From Tritonibacter scottomollicae (GTDB taxonomy: Bacteria; Pseudomonadota; Alphaproteobacteria; Rhodobacterales; Rhodobacteraceae), in the NCBI RefSeq assembly GCF_003003215.1, contig NZ_PVUF01000003.1:186001-250000 (forward strand): DNA of 64,000 nucleotides, given 5' to 3'. Every line of letters begins with the position of its first letter. The first letter of the stretch is position 1. The position numbers were made by a program, and so were the translations under genes. This document shows, piece by piece, positions 25,593 through 35,029 of this stretch. The notes below the pieces were generated by a model. The model saw nothing but the letters and a program-made list of their open reading frames with translations, did not search any database and was not told where the DNA came from.

Positions 25593-26381
25593 CTACTCGC
25601 TCAGGTCGGTGAACAGGTTCTCATCATCAACGAAGTCGATGCGATCAGTCTCCACCGTGCCCTCGTTGATGTCGCGCACCTCAACCTTGCCGTCACCATA
25701 GCCGATCACCACCGTATCGCAGATGTCGATGAACAGCCCGTTCTCCACCACGCCGGGGATCTGGTTGATGACCAGCGCCAACTGACGCGGATTGCCGATA
25801 CGGGTCAGATGCAGATCGAGGATGTGATTGCCCTCATCCGTCACATAGGGGCTGGCACCATTCATCCGCAGGGTGGAGGTCCGGCCCATCACATCCATCG
25901 AGATCAGCGTTTCCTCGACCAGGGCCTGTGTGGTCTGCCAGCCGAAGGGGATAACCTCGATCGGCAACGGAAAGGCCCCCAGTGTTGCCACCTCCTTGGC
26001 CTTGTCGGCGATCACAACCATCTGGTCCGAGGCGGTGGCCACGATCTTCTCGTGCAGCAGCGCGCCACCACCTCCCTTGATCAGGTTCAGATCGCTGTCA
26101 AATTCATCCGCCCCATCAATGGTAAGATCGAGCCATTTGGCCTCATCCAGAGTGATCACCTCGATGCCAACTTCACGCGCCAGCGCGGCTGTGCGGGCAG
26201 AGGTAGGCACGCCGGTGATCTTCAGACCGTCCTCGCGCACCATCTCGCCAAGACAGCGCACCAGCCAGGCGGCCGTGGACCCGGTCCCAAGCCCCACGCG
26301 CATGCCGTCCTCGACCATTTCAGCGGCGCGTTTGGCGGCCACGAACTTGGCCTTGTCGATAGGGGAAAGCTCTCCGCTCAT
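25593..26381 (-). CDS. rpiA: ribose-5-phosphate isomerase A
   Basis: Interconverts ribose 5-phosphate and ribulose 5-phosphate in the pentose phosphate pathway. The 262 residues match RpiA with a short C-terminal extension. Family loops are GLGTGSTAAWLV (about 30-41), DGADEFD (about 89-95) containing the catalytic Asp, and KGGGGALLHEK (about 101-111) with the catalytic Glu/Lys. GGAGG ten bases before the ATG at 26381 decides the start; the frame is open to 26582 but that part runs into the repeat module. It is divergent from gst-sdaA. Confidence 0.96.
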   Translation of the reverse strand: MSGELSPIDKAKFVAAKRAAEMVEDGMRVGLGTGSTAAWLVRCLGEMVREDGLKITGVPTSARTAALAREVGIEVITLDEAKWLDLTIDGADEFDSDLNLIKGGGGALLHEKIVATASDQMVVIADKAKEVATLGAFPLPIEVIPFGWQTTQALVEETLISMDVMGRTSTLRMNGASPYVTDEGNHILDLHLTRIGNPRQLALVINQIPGVVENGLFIDICDTVVIGYGDGKVEVRDINEGTVETDRIDFVDDENLFTDLSE

Positions 26382-26568
26382 GATCTCGTGACCTCCGTGT
26401 GTTTGAATTGGACGATGACTGCACTCACCGATTTTGCAAGAGGTATAGGCCGATTGTCCGCCCTGTGCGAGGACCGAAGTGGCATCCGAAATGCGCATCG
26501 CCTCTAGGGCAAGCGCTGCGATCCACGCCTGCCAACGCGTCAGAAAGCACCGTTGCGAGGTTCCCCAA

Positions 26569-26630
26569 GCGCCGCGCGCCATAGGCGCGCGGCGCGGGTC
26601 GTTTCGGGCCTTGCCCGAAGCGAAAACCCT
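26569..26630 (+). repeat. four-hairpin intergenic module, copy B (3' half only)
   Basis: Only the last two hairpins are present: GCGCCGCGCGCC-ATA-GGCGCGCGGCGC (26569-26595) and CGTTTCGGGC-CTT-GCCCGAAGCG (26600-26622, one G-U pair), then AAAACCC. The GTTGGGCC anchor and the first two hairpins are missing. It lies in the 389-bp gap between the divergent rpiA and gst genes. Confidence 0.75.
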
Positions 26631-26705
26631 AATGCCACAGGCAGATCATGAACAGATCGCCGCAACGGTTGCACTCAGGCACATATAACATAGATTGCAG
26701 CTGCG

Positions 26706-26732
26706 CGTTTCCTATCGGAAACGTCGGAAACG
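26706..26732. promoter_or_regulatory. GGAAACG triple repeat, candidate operator of gst-sdaA
   Basis: CGTTTCC-TATC-GGAAACG-TC-GGAAACG combines a perfect 7-bp inverted repeat with a further direct copy, 39-65 bp before the gst start. A possible promoter lies just upstream: TTGCAC (about 26669) and TAGATT (about 26691). The regulator is unknown. Confidence 0.45.
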
Positions 26733-26770
26733 AACGCTTCGCGGCGGCGGAGCGAGACTAGGATCGCCGC

Positions 26771-27478
26771 ATGACTGCACCGCTTCGCCTTCACTATGCG
26801 CCCGACAACGCCTCGCTCATCCTGCGATTGGCGCTGGAAGAGCTTGGGCTGGACTATGAGGCGGTGCTGGTGGATCGCAAGACCCGCGGCCAAACTGCAC
26901 CGCACTACTTGCGAATGAACCCAAATGGCACCATCCCGGTGCTGGAAACACCCGATGGTGCGATGTTCGAGACCGCTGCTATCCTGCTCTGGCTCGCCGA
27001 CCGGGAGCGCCGCCTGCTGCCGGCACCGGAGGCGCCCGCGCGCGGCAGATGCCTCACCTGGCTGTTCTGGTGCTCCAACACGCTGCATATCGACCTGCGC
27101 CAGAGCTTCTATCCAGAGAAATACATCGGCGATGACCGCGCCCATCAGGCGCAGCTGCGCGCCATGCTACGTGGGCGCCTGCAGAATGATCTGCGCATGA
27201 TCGACGACGCCCTGCGGCAGGCGCCCGCATTGGCCGGCGGCGATCAGCCGACGGTGCTTGACCTCTACCTGCCCTGTCTGTTGCGATGGACCAAACTCTA
27301 CGCCGACCCGCCCGAGGCACCCTGGTTCGACCTCGCCGCCTACCCCGCCCTGCTGCATGTCTGCCAACGGGCCGAAACCCGCGCCAGCACCCATGCGGCG
27401 CAACGCGCCGAAGGGCTGGGCGCCACGCCCTTCACCGCCCCCACACTTGCCACCCCTCCAGAAGGATCAGCCACCTAA
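26771..27478 (+). CDS. glutathione S-transferase family protein
   Basis: A 235-residue cytosolic GST. The N-terminal thioredoxin-like domain includes the LHYAPDNASLILRLALEELGLDYE start, the cis-proline loop GTIPVLETPDG (about 56-66) and the glutathione gamma-glutamyl site ETAAILLWLAD. The helical C-terminal domain is present. The catalytic Ser/Tyr of the N-terminus is not obvious (APDNAS). AGGATCGCCGC precedes the ATG at 26771. The stop abuts the sdaA start, so the two form an operon. The substrate is unknown. Confidence 0.85.
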   Translation: MTAPLRLHYAPDNASLILRLALEELGLDYEAVLVDRKTRGQTAPHYLRMNPNGTIPVLETPDGAMFETAAILLWLADRERRLLPAPEAPARGRCLTWLFWCSNTLHIDLRQSFYPEKYIGDDRAHQAQLRAMLRGRLQNDLRMIDDALRQAPALAGGDQPTVLDLYLPCLLRWTKLYADPPEAPWFDLAAYPALLHVCQRAETRASTHAAQRAEGLGATPFTAPTLATPPEGSAT

Positions 27479-28852
27479 ATGTTCCTCTCCGTCTTCGACA
27501 TGTTCAAGGTCGGCATCGGCCCGTCCTCCTCGCACACCATGGGCCCGATGGTCGCGGCTGCGCGCTTTCTCGACATGATGCGCGCCTCGCCCTTTGCCTT
27601 TCACGGGCTGCGGGCCTCGCTGCATGGCTCGCTGGCCTTCACCGGCGTCGGCCATGCCACTGATCGCGCCACAATCCTCGGCCTCGCCGGCTTCCGGCCC
27701 GACACCTATGACGACGACAAGGCCGAAGCGACGCTGGCCGCCATCAACGAGACCGGCACCATCGAGCTGGACGGTCTTGGCACTCTGCGCTTTGATCCCA
27801 AGGCAGACATGATCTTCGACTACGATCATGCGCTCACAGGCCACGCCAACGGCATGGTGCTGATGGCCACCGATGCGCAGGGCGATGTCACCCTGCGGCA
27901 GGTGTTCTACTCTGTCGGTGGTGGCTTTGTGCTGACCGAAGAGGAGCTGGCGCAGGGCAAAGCGACCGATGAGGGCGACCCGATCCCCTACCCGTTCAAA
28001 TCCGCCGTCGAAATGCTGGAGATGGCAAAATCCTCCGGTCTGACCATCGCCCAGATGAAACGCGCCAATGAGGTGTCGCGCGGCTGCGAAGAAAGCCTCA
28101 ACCGCGGCACAGCGCGGCTCTGGCAGGTGATGAACGACTGCATCAACCGCGGGTTGGAGCGCGATGGCATCCTGCCCGGCGGCCTCAAGGTGCGCCGCCG
28201 CGCCAAGGGCATTTATGATGCGCTGATGGCCGAGCGTGGCATGAACCTGACCGCGCCGCATACGATCAACGACTGGATGAGTGTCTACGCCATGGCGGTG
28301 AACGAGGAAAACGCCGCCGGGGGACAGGTGGTAACCGCCCCCACCAATGGCGCGGCAGGCGTGTTGCCTGCGGTGCTGCGCTACTACCTCGACCATGTGC
28401 CGGGGGCGTCGGAGAAACACATGGAGGATTTCCTGCTGACCGCCGCTGCAATCGGGGGGCTGGTCAAATACAATGCCTCGATCTCGGGCGCCGAGGCGGG
28501 CTGCCAGGCCGAGGTGGGGTCCGCCGCCGCCATGGCTGCTGCCGGTCTCTGTGCCGTCATGGGCGGCAGCGTGGAGCAGGTCGAGAATGCCGCCGAGATC
28601 GCGCTGGAGCATCACCTCGGGATGACCTGTGATCCGGTCAAGGGGCTGGTGCAGGTGCCCTGCATCGAACGCAACGGCCTCGGCGCGATCAAGGCGGTCT
28701 CCGCCGCCTCTCTGGCCCTGCGCGGCGACGGCGAGCATTTTGTGCCCTTGGATGCTGTCATCGAGACCATGCGCCAGACCGGTCAGGATATGCATGAGAA
28801 ATACAAGGAAACCTCGCTTGGTGGCCTTGCAGTGAACGTACCGAACTGCTGA
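27479..28852 (+). CDS. sdaA: L-serine ammonia-lyase, iron-sulfur type
   Basis: Converts L-serine to pyruvate and ammonia with a 4Fe-4S cluster acting as a Lewis acid. The 457 residues are the single-chain form with the beta domain before the alpha domain. Landmarks are [13 protein letters not shown] near the N-terminus and the alpha-domain blocks [15 protein letters not shown] near 290 and [19 protein letters not shown] near 337, where a cluster Cys lies. The C-terminus contains [15 protein letters not shown] with the next Cys. It begins directly after the gst stop. Repeat module C follows the stop and may end the transcript. Confidence 0.96.
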   Translation: MFLSVFDMFKVGIGPSSSHTMGPMVAAARFLDMMRASPFAFHGLRASLHGSLAFTGVGHATDRATILGLAGFRPDTYDDDKAEATLAAINETGTIELDGLGTLRFDPKADMIFDYDHALTGHANGMVLMATDAQGDVTLRQVFYSVGGGFVLTEEELAQGKATDEGDPIPYPFKSAVEMLEMAKSSGLTIAQMKRANEVSRGCEESLNRGTARLWQVMNDCINRGLERDGILPGGLKVRRRAKGIYDALMAERGMNLTAPHTINDWMSVYAMAVNEENAAGGQVVTAPTNGAAGVLPAVLRYYLDHVPGASEKHMEDFLLTAAAIGGLVKYNASISGAEAGCQAEVGSAAAMAAAGLCAVMGGSVEQVENAAEIALEHHLGMTCDPVKGLVQVPCIERNGLGAIKAVSAASLALRGDGEHFVPLDAVIETMRQTGQDMHEKYKETSLGGLAVNVPNC

Positions 28853-28875
28853 CGCAGGCGACCCAGCTGCACAAA

Positions 28876-29005
28876 GGCGGGGCTGCTCCCGCCCGTGCGA
28901 CCCGCATTGAAAATGCGGCCCCTCCGGTTGGGCCGAGCGCGCCGCGCGCCCCGCAGGGGCGCGCGGCGCGAGTCGCTTCGGGCATAGCCCGAAGCGAAAC
29001 CCCTC
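28876..29005 (+). repeat. four-hairpin intergenic module, copy C (complete)
   Basis: H1 is GGCGGG-GCTGCT-CCCGCC (28876-28893). H2 is CCGCATT-GAA-AATGCGG (28902-28918). The anchor GTTGGGCC is at 28927-28934. H3 is a perfect 15-bp stem with a GCA loop (28938-28970). H4 is CGCTTCGGGC-ATA-GCCCGAAGCG (28974-28996), followed by AAACCCCTC. All stems are perfect. Confidence 0.8.
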
Positions 29006-29122
29006 GCTCAGCATGACGGACAGCCGCAGACGCCCGGACGACAGCTGCCGAGAACACACCTCGCAAACTCCTGAACATCTTCAGCACTTGCCAAGGTCCC
29101 ACCCCGCCCCTAGCGTCCCCGC

Positions 29123-30103
29123 ATGAGTACCTCCTCCGCAGCCCAAAGCCTCTCCGATACGGATCGCCCCTTGCTCGGCATTGCGCTGATGCTGGGCTTC
29201 TGCGCCTTGATCCCACTTGGCGATGCGGTGGCAAAGATCCTCTCCACCCGCATCCCCGTCGGGCAGATCGTCCTGGCCCGGTTTGCCGCACAGGGCCTCA
29301 TCCTCGCCCCGGTTGCCCTGATGCTGGGGATCTCACTGCGCTTGCCTTCCCGCGTGATGCCGAAGGTCATCCTGCGCACGCTGCTGCAGATGGCCGGAAT
29401 CACCGCTATGTTTATGGCCCTGCGCTACCTGCCGCTGGCCGATGCGGTGGCGATTGCCTTCGTGATGCCCTTCATCATGCTGCTCCTAGGCAAATACGTC
29501 CTGAAGGAAGAAGTCGGCCTGCGCCGACTGCTGGCCTGCGTGGTGGGCTTTGCCGGTACCCTGCTGGTGATCCAGCCGAGCTTTGCCGAGGTCGGCCTCA
29601 ACGCGCTCTGGCCGCTTGCTGTGGCGGTGATTTTCTCAGTCTTCATGATGGTCACCCGCACCCTCGCCCGCGACACCGACCCGATCGCCATCCAAGCGGT
29701 CTCCGGCGGCATTGCCTGCCTGTTGATGGCCGGTTTTTTCGCGCTGGGTTACGGCTTTTCCATTGAGGAGCTGAACACCACCCTGCCCGCGACACCGGAA
29801 CTGAAGCTCCTGGCCCTTGCAGGCGTGCTTGGGACAATAGCGCATCTGCTGATGACCTGGTCGCTGCGTTACGCGCCGACCAGCACGCTGGCCTCGATGC
29901 AATATCTTGAAATTCCGGTGGCGGTCTTTGTCGGCTGGCTGGTGTTTTCTGAACTGCCCAACAGTATCGCGGCCTGTGGCATCGCGCTGACCGTGGCGGC
30001 CGGGCTCTATGCTGTCTTGCGCGAACGGCAGGTCAACCGCGCCGCGCGCGAGGTCAATCCCGCTGCAACAACGGAGAGCGGCCTGCCCGCATCGCCGGAA
30101 TAA
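29123..30103 (+). CDS. EamA/DMT-family transporter
   Basis: A 326-residue membrane protein with ten hydrophobic segments in two EamA repeats. Visible family features are ITAMFMALRYLPLADAVAIAFVMP in the first repeat and YAPTSTLASMQYLEIPVAVFVGWLVFSELP in the second. The substrate is unknown; amino acids or their derivatives are usual for this group. No ribosome site is obvious at 29123. Its last 50 bases overlap the 3' end of thiN on the other strand, an unusually long convergent overlap. Confidence 0.85.
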   Translation: MSTSSAAQSLSDTDRPLLGIALMLGFCALIPLGDAVAKILSTRIPVGQIVLARFAAQGLILAPVALMLGISLRLPSRVMPKVILRTLLQMAGITAMFMALRYLPLADAVAIAFVMPFIMLLLGKYVLKEEVGLRRLLACVVGFAGTLLVIQPSFAEVGLNALWPLAVAVIFSVFMMVTRTLARDTDPIAIQAVSGGIACLLMAGFFALGYGFSIEELNTTLPATPELKLLALAGVLGTIAHLLMTWSLRYAPTSTLASMQYLEIPVAVFVGWLVFSELPNSIAACGIALTVAAGLYAVLRERQVNRAAREVNPAATTESGLPASPE

Positions 30104-30740
30104 GCGCCGGCAGGCAGTCTCGCGGCAGCAGTGCCAACAACCCCGGCCCATCTGCCTCGATCCGGATCGCTCCAGTGGCACGATTCGAGGTTCCAATCCG
30201 CGACATGGGCGACAGGTCGAGCCCCTCGATGGGCCATTCCAGCCCGCTGGACCGCCCCGTCACCGGTGCCAGTGGAAACAGCGAGACCACATCGCCCGGT
30301 GTCAGCTCCAGCTCAAGTGGCGCCGTCACATGCACCACGACCTCATGCGCCCCGATCAGAATACAAGGCGTGTCATGCGGTTGCGCCAAGACGTGCAGGG
30401 CCGCCAGTTGGTGATCCACCCTCGCTCCGAGGAACCCCACAGCCAGTATCAGCGGCGCGGTGACCGCCCTCACGGCCTTATCGAAATCAGTGGTTTCCTG
30501 TTCCGGTACATGATGCAGTATACTGTCTGACAGGGATGATCGCGTAGCTGCAGAGAGCGAGTCGAAATCGCCGATCACCGCGCGCGGCTCGTAGCCCAGA
30601 CGCAGCGCTTGATCGGCACCGCCATCGGCGGCCACCAGAAACGGCGCATGGCTCAGGGCGTCCGCAAGGTCGGACTTTGCCACCTCTCCGCCGCCAATCA
30701 GCGTTACCGGGGCGGTTTCATGAACAATCACCTCTGTCAT
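30054..30740 (-). CDS. thiN: thiamine diphosphokinase
   Basis: Transfers pyrophosphate from ATP to thiamine to make the active cofactor. The 228 residues show the family's N-terminal catalytic part: LVAADGGADQALRLGY near residues 33-48, then VIGDFDSL, then the QETTDFDKAV segment with the metal-binding Asp residues, and the GARVDHQLAALHVL block. The ATG at 30740 is used because homology begins there; the frame is open to 30887 without a ribosome site. No TPP riboswitch is visible upstream. It is divergent from the acidic protein gene. Confidence 0.92.
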   Translation of the reverse strand: MTEVIVHETAPVTLIGGGEVAKSDLADALSHAPFLVAADGGADQALRLGYEPRAVIGDFDSLSAATRSSLSDSILHHVPEQETTDFDKAVRAVTAPLILAVGFLGARVDHQLAALHVLAQPHDTPCILIGAHEVVVHVTAPLELELTPGDVVSLFPLAPVTGRSSGLEWPIEGLDLSPMSRIGTSNRATGAIRIEADGPGLLALLPRDCLPALIPAMRAGRSPLLQRD

Positions 30741-30878
30741 GAGAGGATACCTCGCAGAAATGGAAACAAGCCACAATCTAAACACAAAATTATACGAACA
30801 ATTGCTAGGATTCGGGCCGAATTTGACCTGAGGATGAATAGGGTGAACGGTGCGACTTTGGTGAGGACGAACCGACAA

Positions 30879-33074
30879 ATGGTACATAATAACAAAGTTC
30901 TAACGGTTTCTTATGGGACGTTTTCATGCACGCTCGAGGGGTTCGAAGACTCCTTTGGCACCATGAAGGTGATCGCTGAGTATTTTCGCGACCTCGCATC
31001 TGATGATCGCTACTTTGGCGCAGAGCCTCCACAGCCCGACGCCGACATGCTGGCCCGTATCGCCCAGAAAGAGATCGCCCGTCAGGTCGAGGCCCGCAGC
31101 GGCGAAGGTGGCATCCATCTACGCGCGGCGGCGGCCGCCGAGCAGCCACCTGCCCCGGCCCAACCCGCCCTGACCTCAGGACTTTCAACCGCAGCCGAGG
31201 TCGCGCCCTCCGTGTCTGAAGCGCCGCAGACTGATTCGCAGCCCGAGGACCCGACGCCCACGCAGTCCTCCGCAGCTGCTGAGGGTGCAGAACCCACCGA
31301 TGCAGAAACCGCGACGGCGCGCGGCGAGGACGACACGTCCGAGGCCGACACGGACAACGACGCCTCCGACGCCATCCTCTGGAGCGTCAACACCACGCTC
31401 ACCCCGGCTGAGCCCGTGGCCGCAGCAGACCCGGACGCCGAAGACATCACCCCGGCGTCGCCAGCCCCAGCACAGCCACGTGAAGATACCGTACCTGCGC
31501 AGGACAGCATTGCCGCCAAGCTGCAGCGCATCCGCGCGGTTGTGGCAAAAACGCCCGCAGACAACGATGATTTCACCGAAGATGAGCACGCAGAGACCGT
31601 CGTCACAGAGGAGACCTCCGAACTGGAGGATGTCCTGACCACCGGCGATGACGCGGACAGCGAAGCGGTATCTGCCTCCGAAGAGGAATCGGTCAGCGAC
31701 ATACTGGACCGGCTGGACCTGACCGGGTCGCGCGCCGCATCCCGTGACGCGGCCGAAGATCCCGCCGATGAGATCGAAGAACAGGCCGTCGCTCAGGAGA
31801 TCGAGGACGAGGCTGAAATCCAGCCGGAACACGCACCCGTGGCCGCAACGCCCCGGACCGCAGCATCACCTGTCGATGCAGAAGCTGCCGATGCAGGAGC
31901 CGCCAGTGCAGTACCGGCAGGGGACCCGCCACGCGAAAAGGTAACGCCGCGCCGTCCCAAGCAAGGCCGGGTGATCCGCGTGAAGCGGGCTCAGGTCGAC
32001 CCCAATCTGATCGACGCAACCGCCGAGCCTGTGGCCGAACCGCAGCCCTCCGAACCGTCCAAGACGCCCGCCCTCGCCGCTGCCAGCAGCCTGTCCGAGG
32101 ATGACGAAGCCGATTTGGCGGCGGAATTGGCAGCTGTTGAGGCCGAGCTTCTGGCATCTTCGACAGACAGGACTGACGATGACGCTGCGAAGGATGAAAC
32201 CTCGGAGGAAGAGGACGCGCCTTATGTCACGCCGCAAGCCAGCCAGCATTTCGCTGACAGTGGCAGCGCAGCAGACGAAGCGGCCTCCGCCCGCCCGGCA
32301 CGCGACATTCTTACGTCACGCGACAGCGCCTCGGATGGGGATGTGTCGCGCCTGATGGCCGCAGCAGATCACCGATTGAACGACGAAGACGCCACGACGT
32401 CACGCGAGACCTACAATCAGCTGCGCGCAGCCGTGGCCGCCGCTCAGGCCGACAGCGACGGGTCCGACGAGGCCCGCCGCGAGGCGCGCACCCGCGCCTT
32501 CCGCGATGATCTGGCCAGCGTTGTGCGCCCCGGTCGCCCCGCCTCCGACGCAACGGGCGATACCGCCGCAGAACCGATGCGCGCAAAGGCGCCGTCCGCA
32601 CCACTGAAATTGGTTGCGGAACAGCGCATCGACCCGTCGGAGAAACACACTCCCTCCGAGGTTGCCTCGGCCGTGGCCGAAGGCGCACGCCAGGCGGCCA
32701 CCGCGCCCGTGCGCCCGCGTCGCGTCTCCAGCGCGCTTCTGACACCAGAGCCAGATGAGGCCACGAGTGCGACCCAGCAGGACGGCGCGTTTGCTGACTA
32801 TGCGTCGGACAAGGGAGCTGTCGAGCTGAGTGAACTGCTGGAGGCCGCGGCCTCTTACATGAGCTTTGTCGAAGGACGCGAAAGTTTCTCCCGGCCGCAG
32901 CTGATCAACAAGGTTCGGACGCTGGATACGGCCAAGGATGGCTTCAACCGCGAAGATGGCCTGCGCTCGTTTGGGCTGCTGCTGCGCGAAGGCAAGCTGA
33001 AGAAAGCGTCAAACGGCCGCTTCTCAGTATCCTCCCAGATTGGCTTTCGCCCCGACAATCGCGCTGCGGGCTGA
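30879..33074 (+). CDS. large acidic, mostly disordered protein with conserved ends
   Basis: Predicted 731 residues in three parts. The N-terminal ~85 residues look folded (VLTVSYGTFSCTLEGFEDSF, then MKVIAEYFRDLASDDRYFG). About 500 residues are low-complexity and strongly acidic, rich in Ala, Glu, Asp, Pro and Thr. The C-terminal ~90 look like a small winged-helix or similar fold (SFSRPQLINKVRTL, FGLLLREGKLKKASNGRFSV). I recall the first block as conserved in Rhodobacteraceae proteins of unknown function. The ATG at 30879 is chosen as the start of that block; in-frame ATGs at 30834 and further upstream are possible. The architecture suggests a scaffold or adaptor, but no function is claimed. 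Confidence 0.7.
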   Translation: MVHNNKVLTVSYGTFSCTLEGFEDSFGTMKVIAEYFRDLASDDRYFGAEPPQPDADMLARIAQKEIARQVEARSGEGGIHLRAAAAAEQPPAPAQPALTSGLSTAAEVAPSVSEAPQTDSQPEDPTPTQSSAAAEGAEPTDAETATARGEDDTSEADTDNDASDAILWSVNTTLTPAEPVAAADPDAEDITPASPAPAQPREDTVPAQDSIAAKLQRIRAVVAKTPADNDDFTEDEHAETVVTEETSELEDVLTTGDDADSEAVSASEEESVSDILDRLDLTGSRAASRDAAEDPADEIEEQAVAQEIEDEAEIQPEHAPVAATPRTAASPVDAEAADAGAASAVPAGDPPREKVTPRRPKQGRVIRVKRAQVDPNLIDATAEPVAEPQPSEPSKTPALAAASSLSEDDEADLAAELAAVEAELLASSTDRTDDDAAKDETSEEEDAPYVTPQASQHFADSGSAADEAASARPARDILTSRDSASDGDVSRLMAAADHRLNDEDATTSRETYNQLRAAVAAAQADSDGSDEARREARTRAFRDDLASVVRPGRPASDATGDTAAEPMRAKAPSAPLKLVAEQRIDPSEKHTPSEVASAVAEGARQAATAPVRPRRVSSALLTPEPDEATSATQQDGAFADYASDKGAVELSELLEAAASYMSFVEGRESFSRPQLINKVRTLDTAKDGFNREDGLRSFGLLLREGKLKKASNGRFSVSSQIGFRPDNRAAG

Positions 33075-33104
33075 ACACGCCCCGGTCTGCACCAGAGAGA
33101 TCAC

Positions 33105-33143
33105 ATGCAAAACGCCGCCCCATTCCGGAGCGGCGTTTTGCAT
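33105..33143. terminator. bidirectional terminator
   Basis: ATGCAAAACGCCGC (33105-33118) pairs perfectly with GCGGCGTTTTGCAT (33130-33143). Because A- and T-runs lie within the stem, it can work in either direction between the acidic protein and DUF2842 genes. Confidence 0.8.
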
Positions 33144-33197
33144 ATCAAGTGATGAAACGCGCCCTGTCCGCCAGTCAAAATGCGCATCGAAAGAGAG

Positions 33198-33330
33198 GTT
33201 TTTCGCTTCGGGCTTTTCCCGAAGCGACCGGCGCCGCGCACCCCAAAGGGGTGCGCGGCGCCGGGCCCAACTGGACGATGTGTTCCGCCAGGGACACTGA
33301 GACCAGGCGGGAGCCTCCCCCGCCCCTTGG
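33198..33330 (-). repeat. four-hairpin intergenic module, copy D (inverted)
   Basis: The same order as copy C but on the minus strand. H1 is GGCGGG/CCCGCC (33306-33324). H2 is an imperfect stem in 33278-33297. The anchor GTTGGGCC lies at 33271-33264. H3 is a perfect 17-bp stem with a 3-base loop (33228-33264). H4 is CGCTTCGGG/CCCGAAGCG (33204-33226), ending in AAAAACCTC. Confidence 0.8.
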
Positions 33331-33349
33331 TCCCCGACCGTTATGTCAG

Positions 33350-33595
33350 CTACTTCGGGTGTTCGTCGTGCAGCGCATCCGGGTCTTCCTTGCCTACGCC
33401 CTTGAAGACAAACTTGAAGGGCAGCACCCAGGCCACGCCCAGCGCGACATAGACCAGAAGTTCGAGCCAGAGCGGCGGACGATCTAGAAGGTTCAGGACC
33501 GTCACCGCCAATACGATATAAACCGGCATCCCCACCAAGAGGATCACCAGCGCCCAGATCCGGCGGGCGCGATAGCTCAGACCCTCGCGCGCCAT
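33350..33595 (-). CDS. DUF2842-family small membrane protein
   Basis: An 81-residue protein with two transmembrane helices (IWALVILLVGMPVYIVLAVTVL and LELLVYVALGVAWVLPF), the plan of the DUF2842 family found in Alphaproteobacteria. A charged C-terminal tail (KGVGKEDPDALHDEHPK) is probably cytoplasmic. The function is unknown. The ATG at 33595 overlaps the purA stop by ATGA, so it is translationally coupled to purA. Confidence 0.82.
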   Translation of the reverse strand: MAREGLSYRARRIWALVILLVGMPVYIVLAVTVLNLLDRPPLWLELLVYVALGVAWVLPFKFVFKGVGKEDPDALHDEHPK

Positions 33596-34908
33596 CAGTC
33601 GGCGAAGGGATCGGTCACCAGAATGGTGTCGTCCCGCTCCGGGCTGGTGGACAAAAGCGCGACGGGGCATTGGATCAGCTCCTCGACGCGGCGCACGTAT
33701 TTGATCGCATTGGCCGGCAGGTCCGCCCAGGAGCGCGCGCCCTCGGTGGATTCGCTCCAGCCTTCCAGCTCCTCGTAGATCGGCTTGCAGCGCGCCTGCT
33801 GGTCGGCGGCAGTGGGCAGGTAGTCCAGCCGTTCGCCGTCCAGGTCATAGCCGGTGCAGATTTTTAGCGTCTCAAACCCGTCCAGAACATCGAGCTTGGT
33901 CAAGGAAATACCGTTGATGCCGGAGGTGGCGCAGGTCTGGCGCACGAGGCAGGCATCGAACCAGCCGCAGCGGCGCTGACGGCCGGTGGTGGTGCCGAAC
34001 TCATGGCCGCGGGTGCCGAGCCGGTCGCCATCTGCATCGGGCTTGCCCTCGGCGTCCAGCAGCTCGGTCGGGAACGGCCCTTCGCCGACGCGGGTGGTAT
34101 AGGCCTTCACGATGCCCAGCACATAATCGATCGAATTGGGGCCGATGCCGACGCCGGTGGCGGCCTGGCCTGCGATCACATTCGACGAGGTAACAAAGGG
34201 ATAGGTGCCGAAATCAATGTCCAGCAGCGCGCCCTGAGCGCCTTCGAACAGGATGCGTTTGCCGGCCTTGCGCTTCTCGTTCATCACCTTCCAAACCGGG
34301 GCCGCGAAAGGCAGGATCTCGCCCGCGATCTCTTTCAGCAATGCCACCAGAGCATCGCGGTCGATCGCTTCCACACCCAGACCCTTGCGCAGTGGGTCAT
34401 GGTGCTGCAGCGCGCGATCCACGCGGGCCTCCAGTGTTGCGTGATCGGCGAGATCAGCGACGCGGATGGCGCGGCGGCCGACCTTGTCCTCATAGGCGGG
34501 GCCGATGCCACGCCCTGTGGTGCCGATCTTGGTGCCCTTTGAGGCGGCCTCTTCGCGTGCGCGATCCAGTTCACCGTGGAACGGCATGATCAGCGGCGTG
34601 TTTTCCGCGATCATCAGCGTCTCTGGCGTGATCTCCACGCCTTGCGCGCGCACCGTGGCGATCTCCTTCATCAGGTGCCAGGGGTCGAGCACAACCCCAT
34701 TGCCGATGACTGAGAGCTTGCCACCGCGCACCACACCGGAGGGCAGCGCGTGCAGCTTGTACACCTTGCTGTCGATGACCAGCGTGTGGCCGGCATTGTG
34801 GCCGCCCTGAAAGCGCGCGATCACATCGGCGCGTTCGCTGAGCCAGTCAACGATCTTGCCTTTACCTTCATCGCCCCATTGGGCGCCGACTACCACGACA
34901 TTGGCCAT
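33595..34908 (-). CDS. purA: adenylosuccinate synthetase
   Basis: First committed step of AMP synthesis: IMP plus aspartate plus GTP to adenylosuccinate. The 437 residues match the family. Landmarks are the N-terminal GTP site [29 protein letters not shown] near 38-46, [14 protein letters not shown] near 128, and a C-terminal GTP-specificity [15 protein letters not shown] precedes the ATG at 34908; the open frame to 35085 runs through the intergenic space. Coupled to DUF2842 by overlap. Confidence 0.97.
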   Translation of the reverse strand: MANVVVVGAQWGDEGKGKIVDWLSERADVIARFQGGHNAGHTLVIDSKVYKLHALPSGVVRGGKLSVIGNGVVLDPWHLMKEIATVRAQGVEITPETLMIAENTPLIMPFHGELDRAREEAASKGTKIGTTGRGIGPAYEDKVGRRAIRVADLADHATLEARVDRALQHHDPLRKGLGVEAIDRDALVALLKEIAGEILPFAAPVWKVMNEKRKAGKRILFEGAQGALLDIDFGTYPFVTSSNVIAGQAATGVGIGPNSIDYVLGIVKAYTTRVGEGPFPTELLDAEGKPDADGDRLGTRGHEFGTTTGRQRRCGWFDACLVRQTCATSGINGISLTKLDVLDGFETLKICTGYDLDGERLDYLPTAADQQARCKPIYEELEGWSESTEGARSWADLPANAIKYVRRVEELIQCPVALLSTSPERDDTILVTDPFAD

Positions 34909-35029
34909 CTCAGGTCCTTTGCATGCTGGGTTGAAACCGACGCCCCGTATAGCGAGCCGGTGCGGGCGATGAAACCGGAAACTTCTATCCGACGCGACTT
35001 CACCGCAATCACGGCACTCGATACTGCTG

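Noticed and set aside
30741-30878. TPP riboswitch upstream of thiN
   Set aside because: The CUGAGA and ACCUGAU elements of the thi box are absent.
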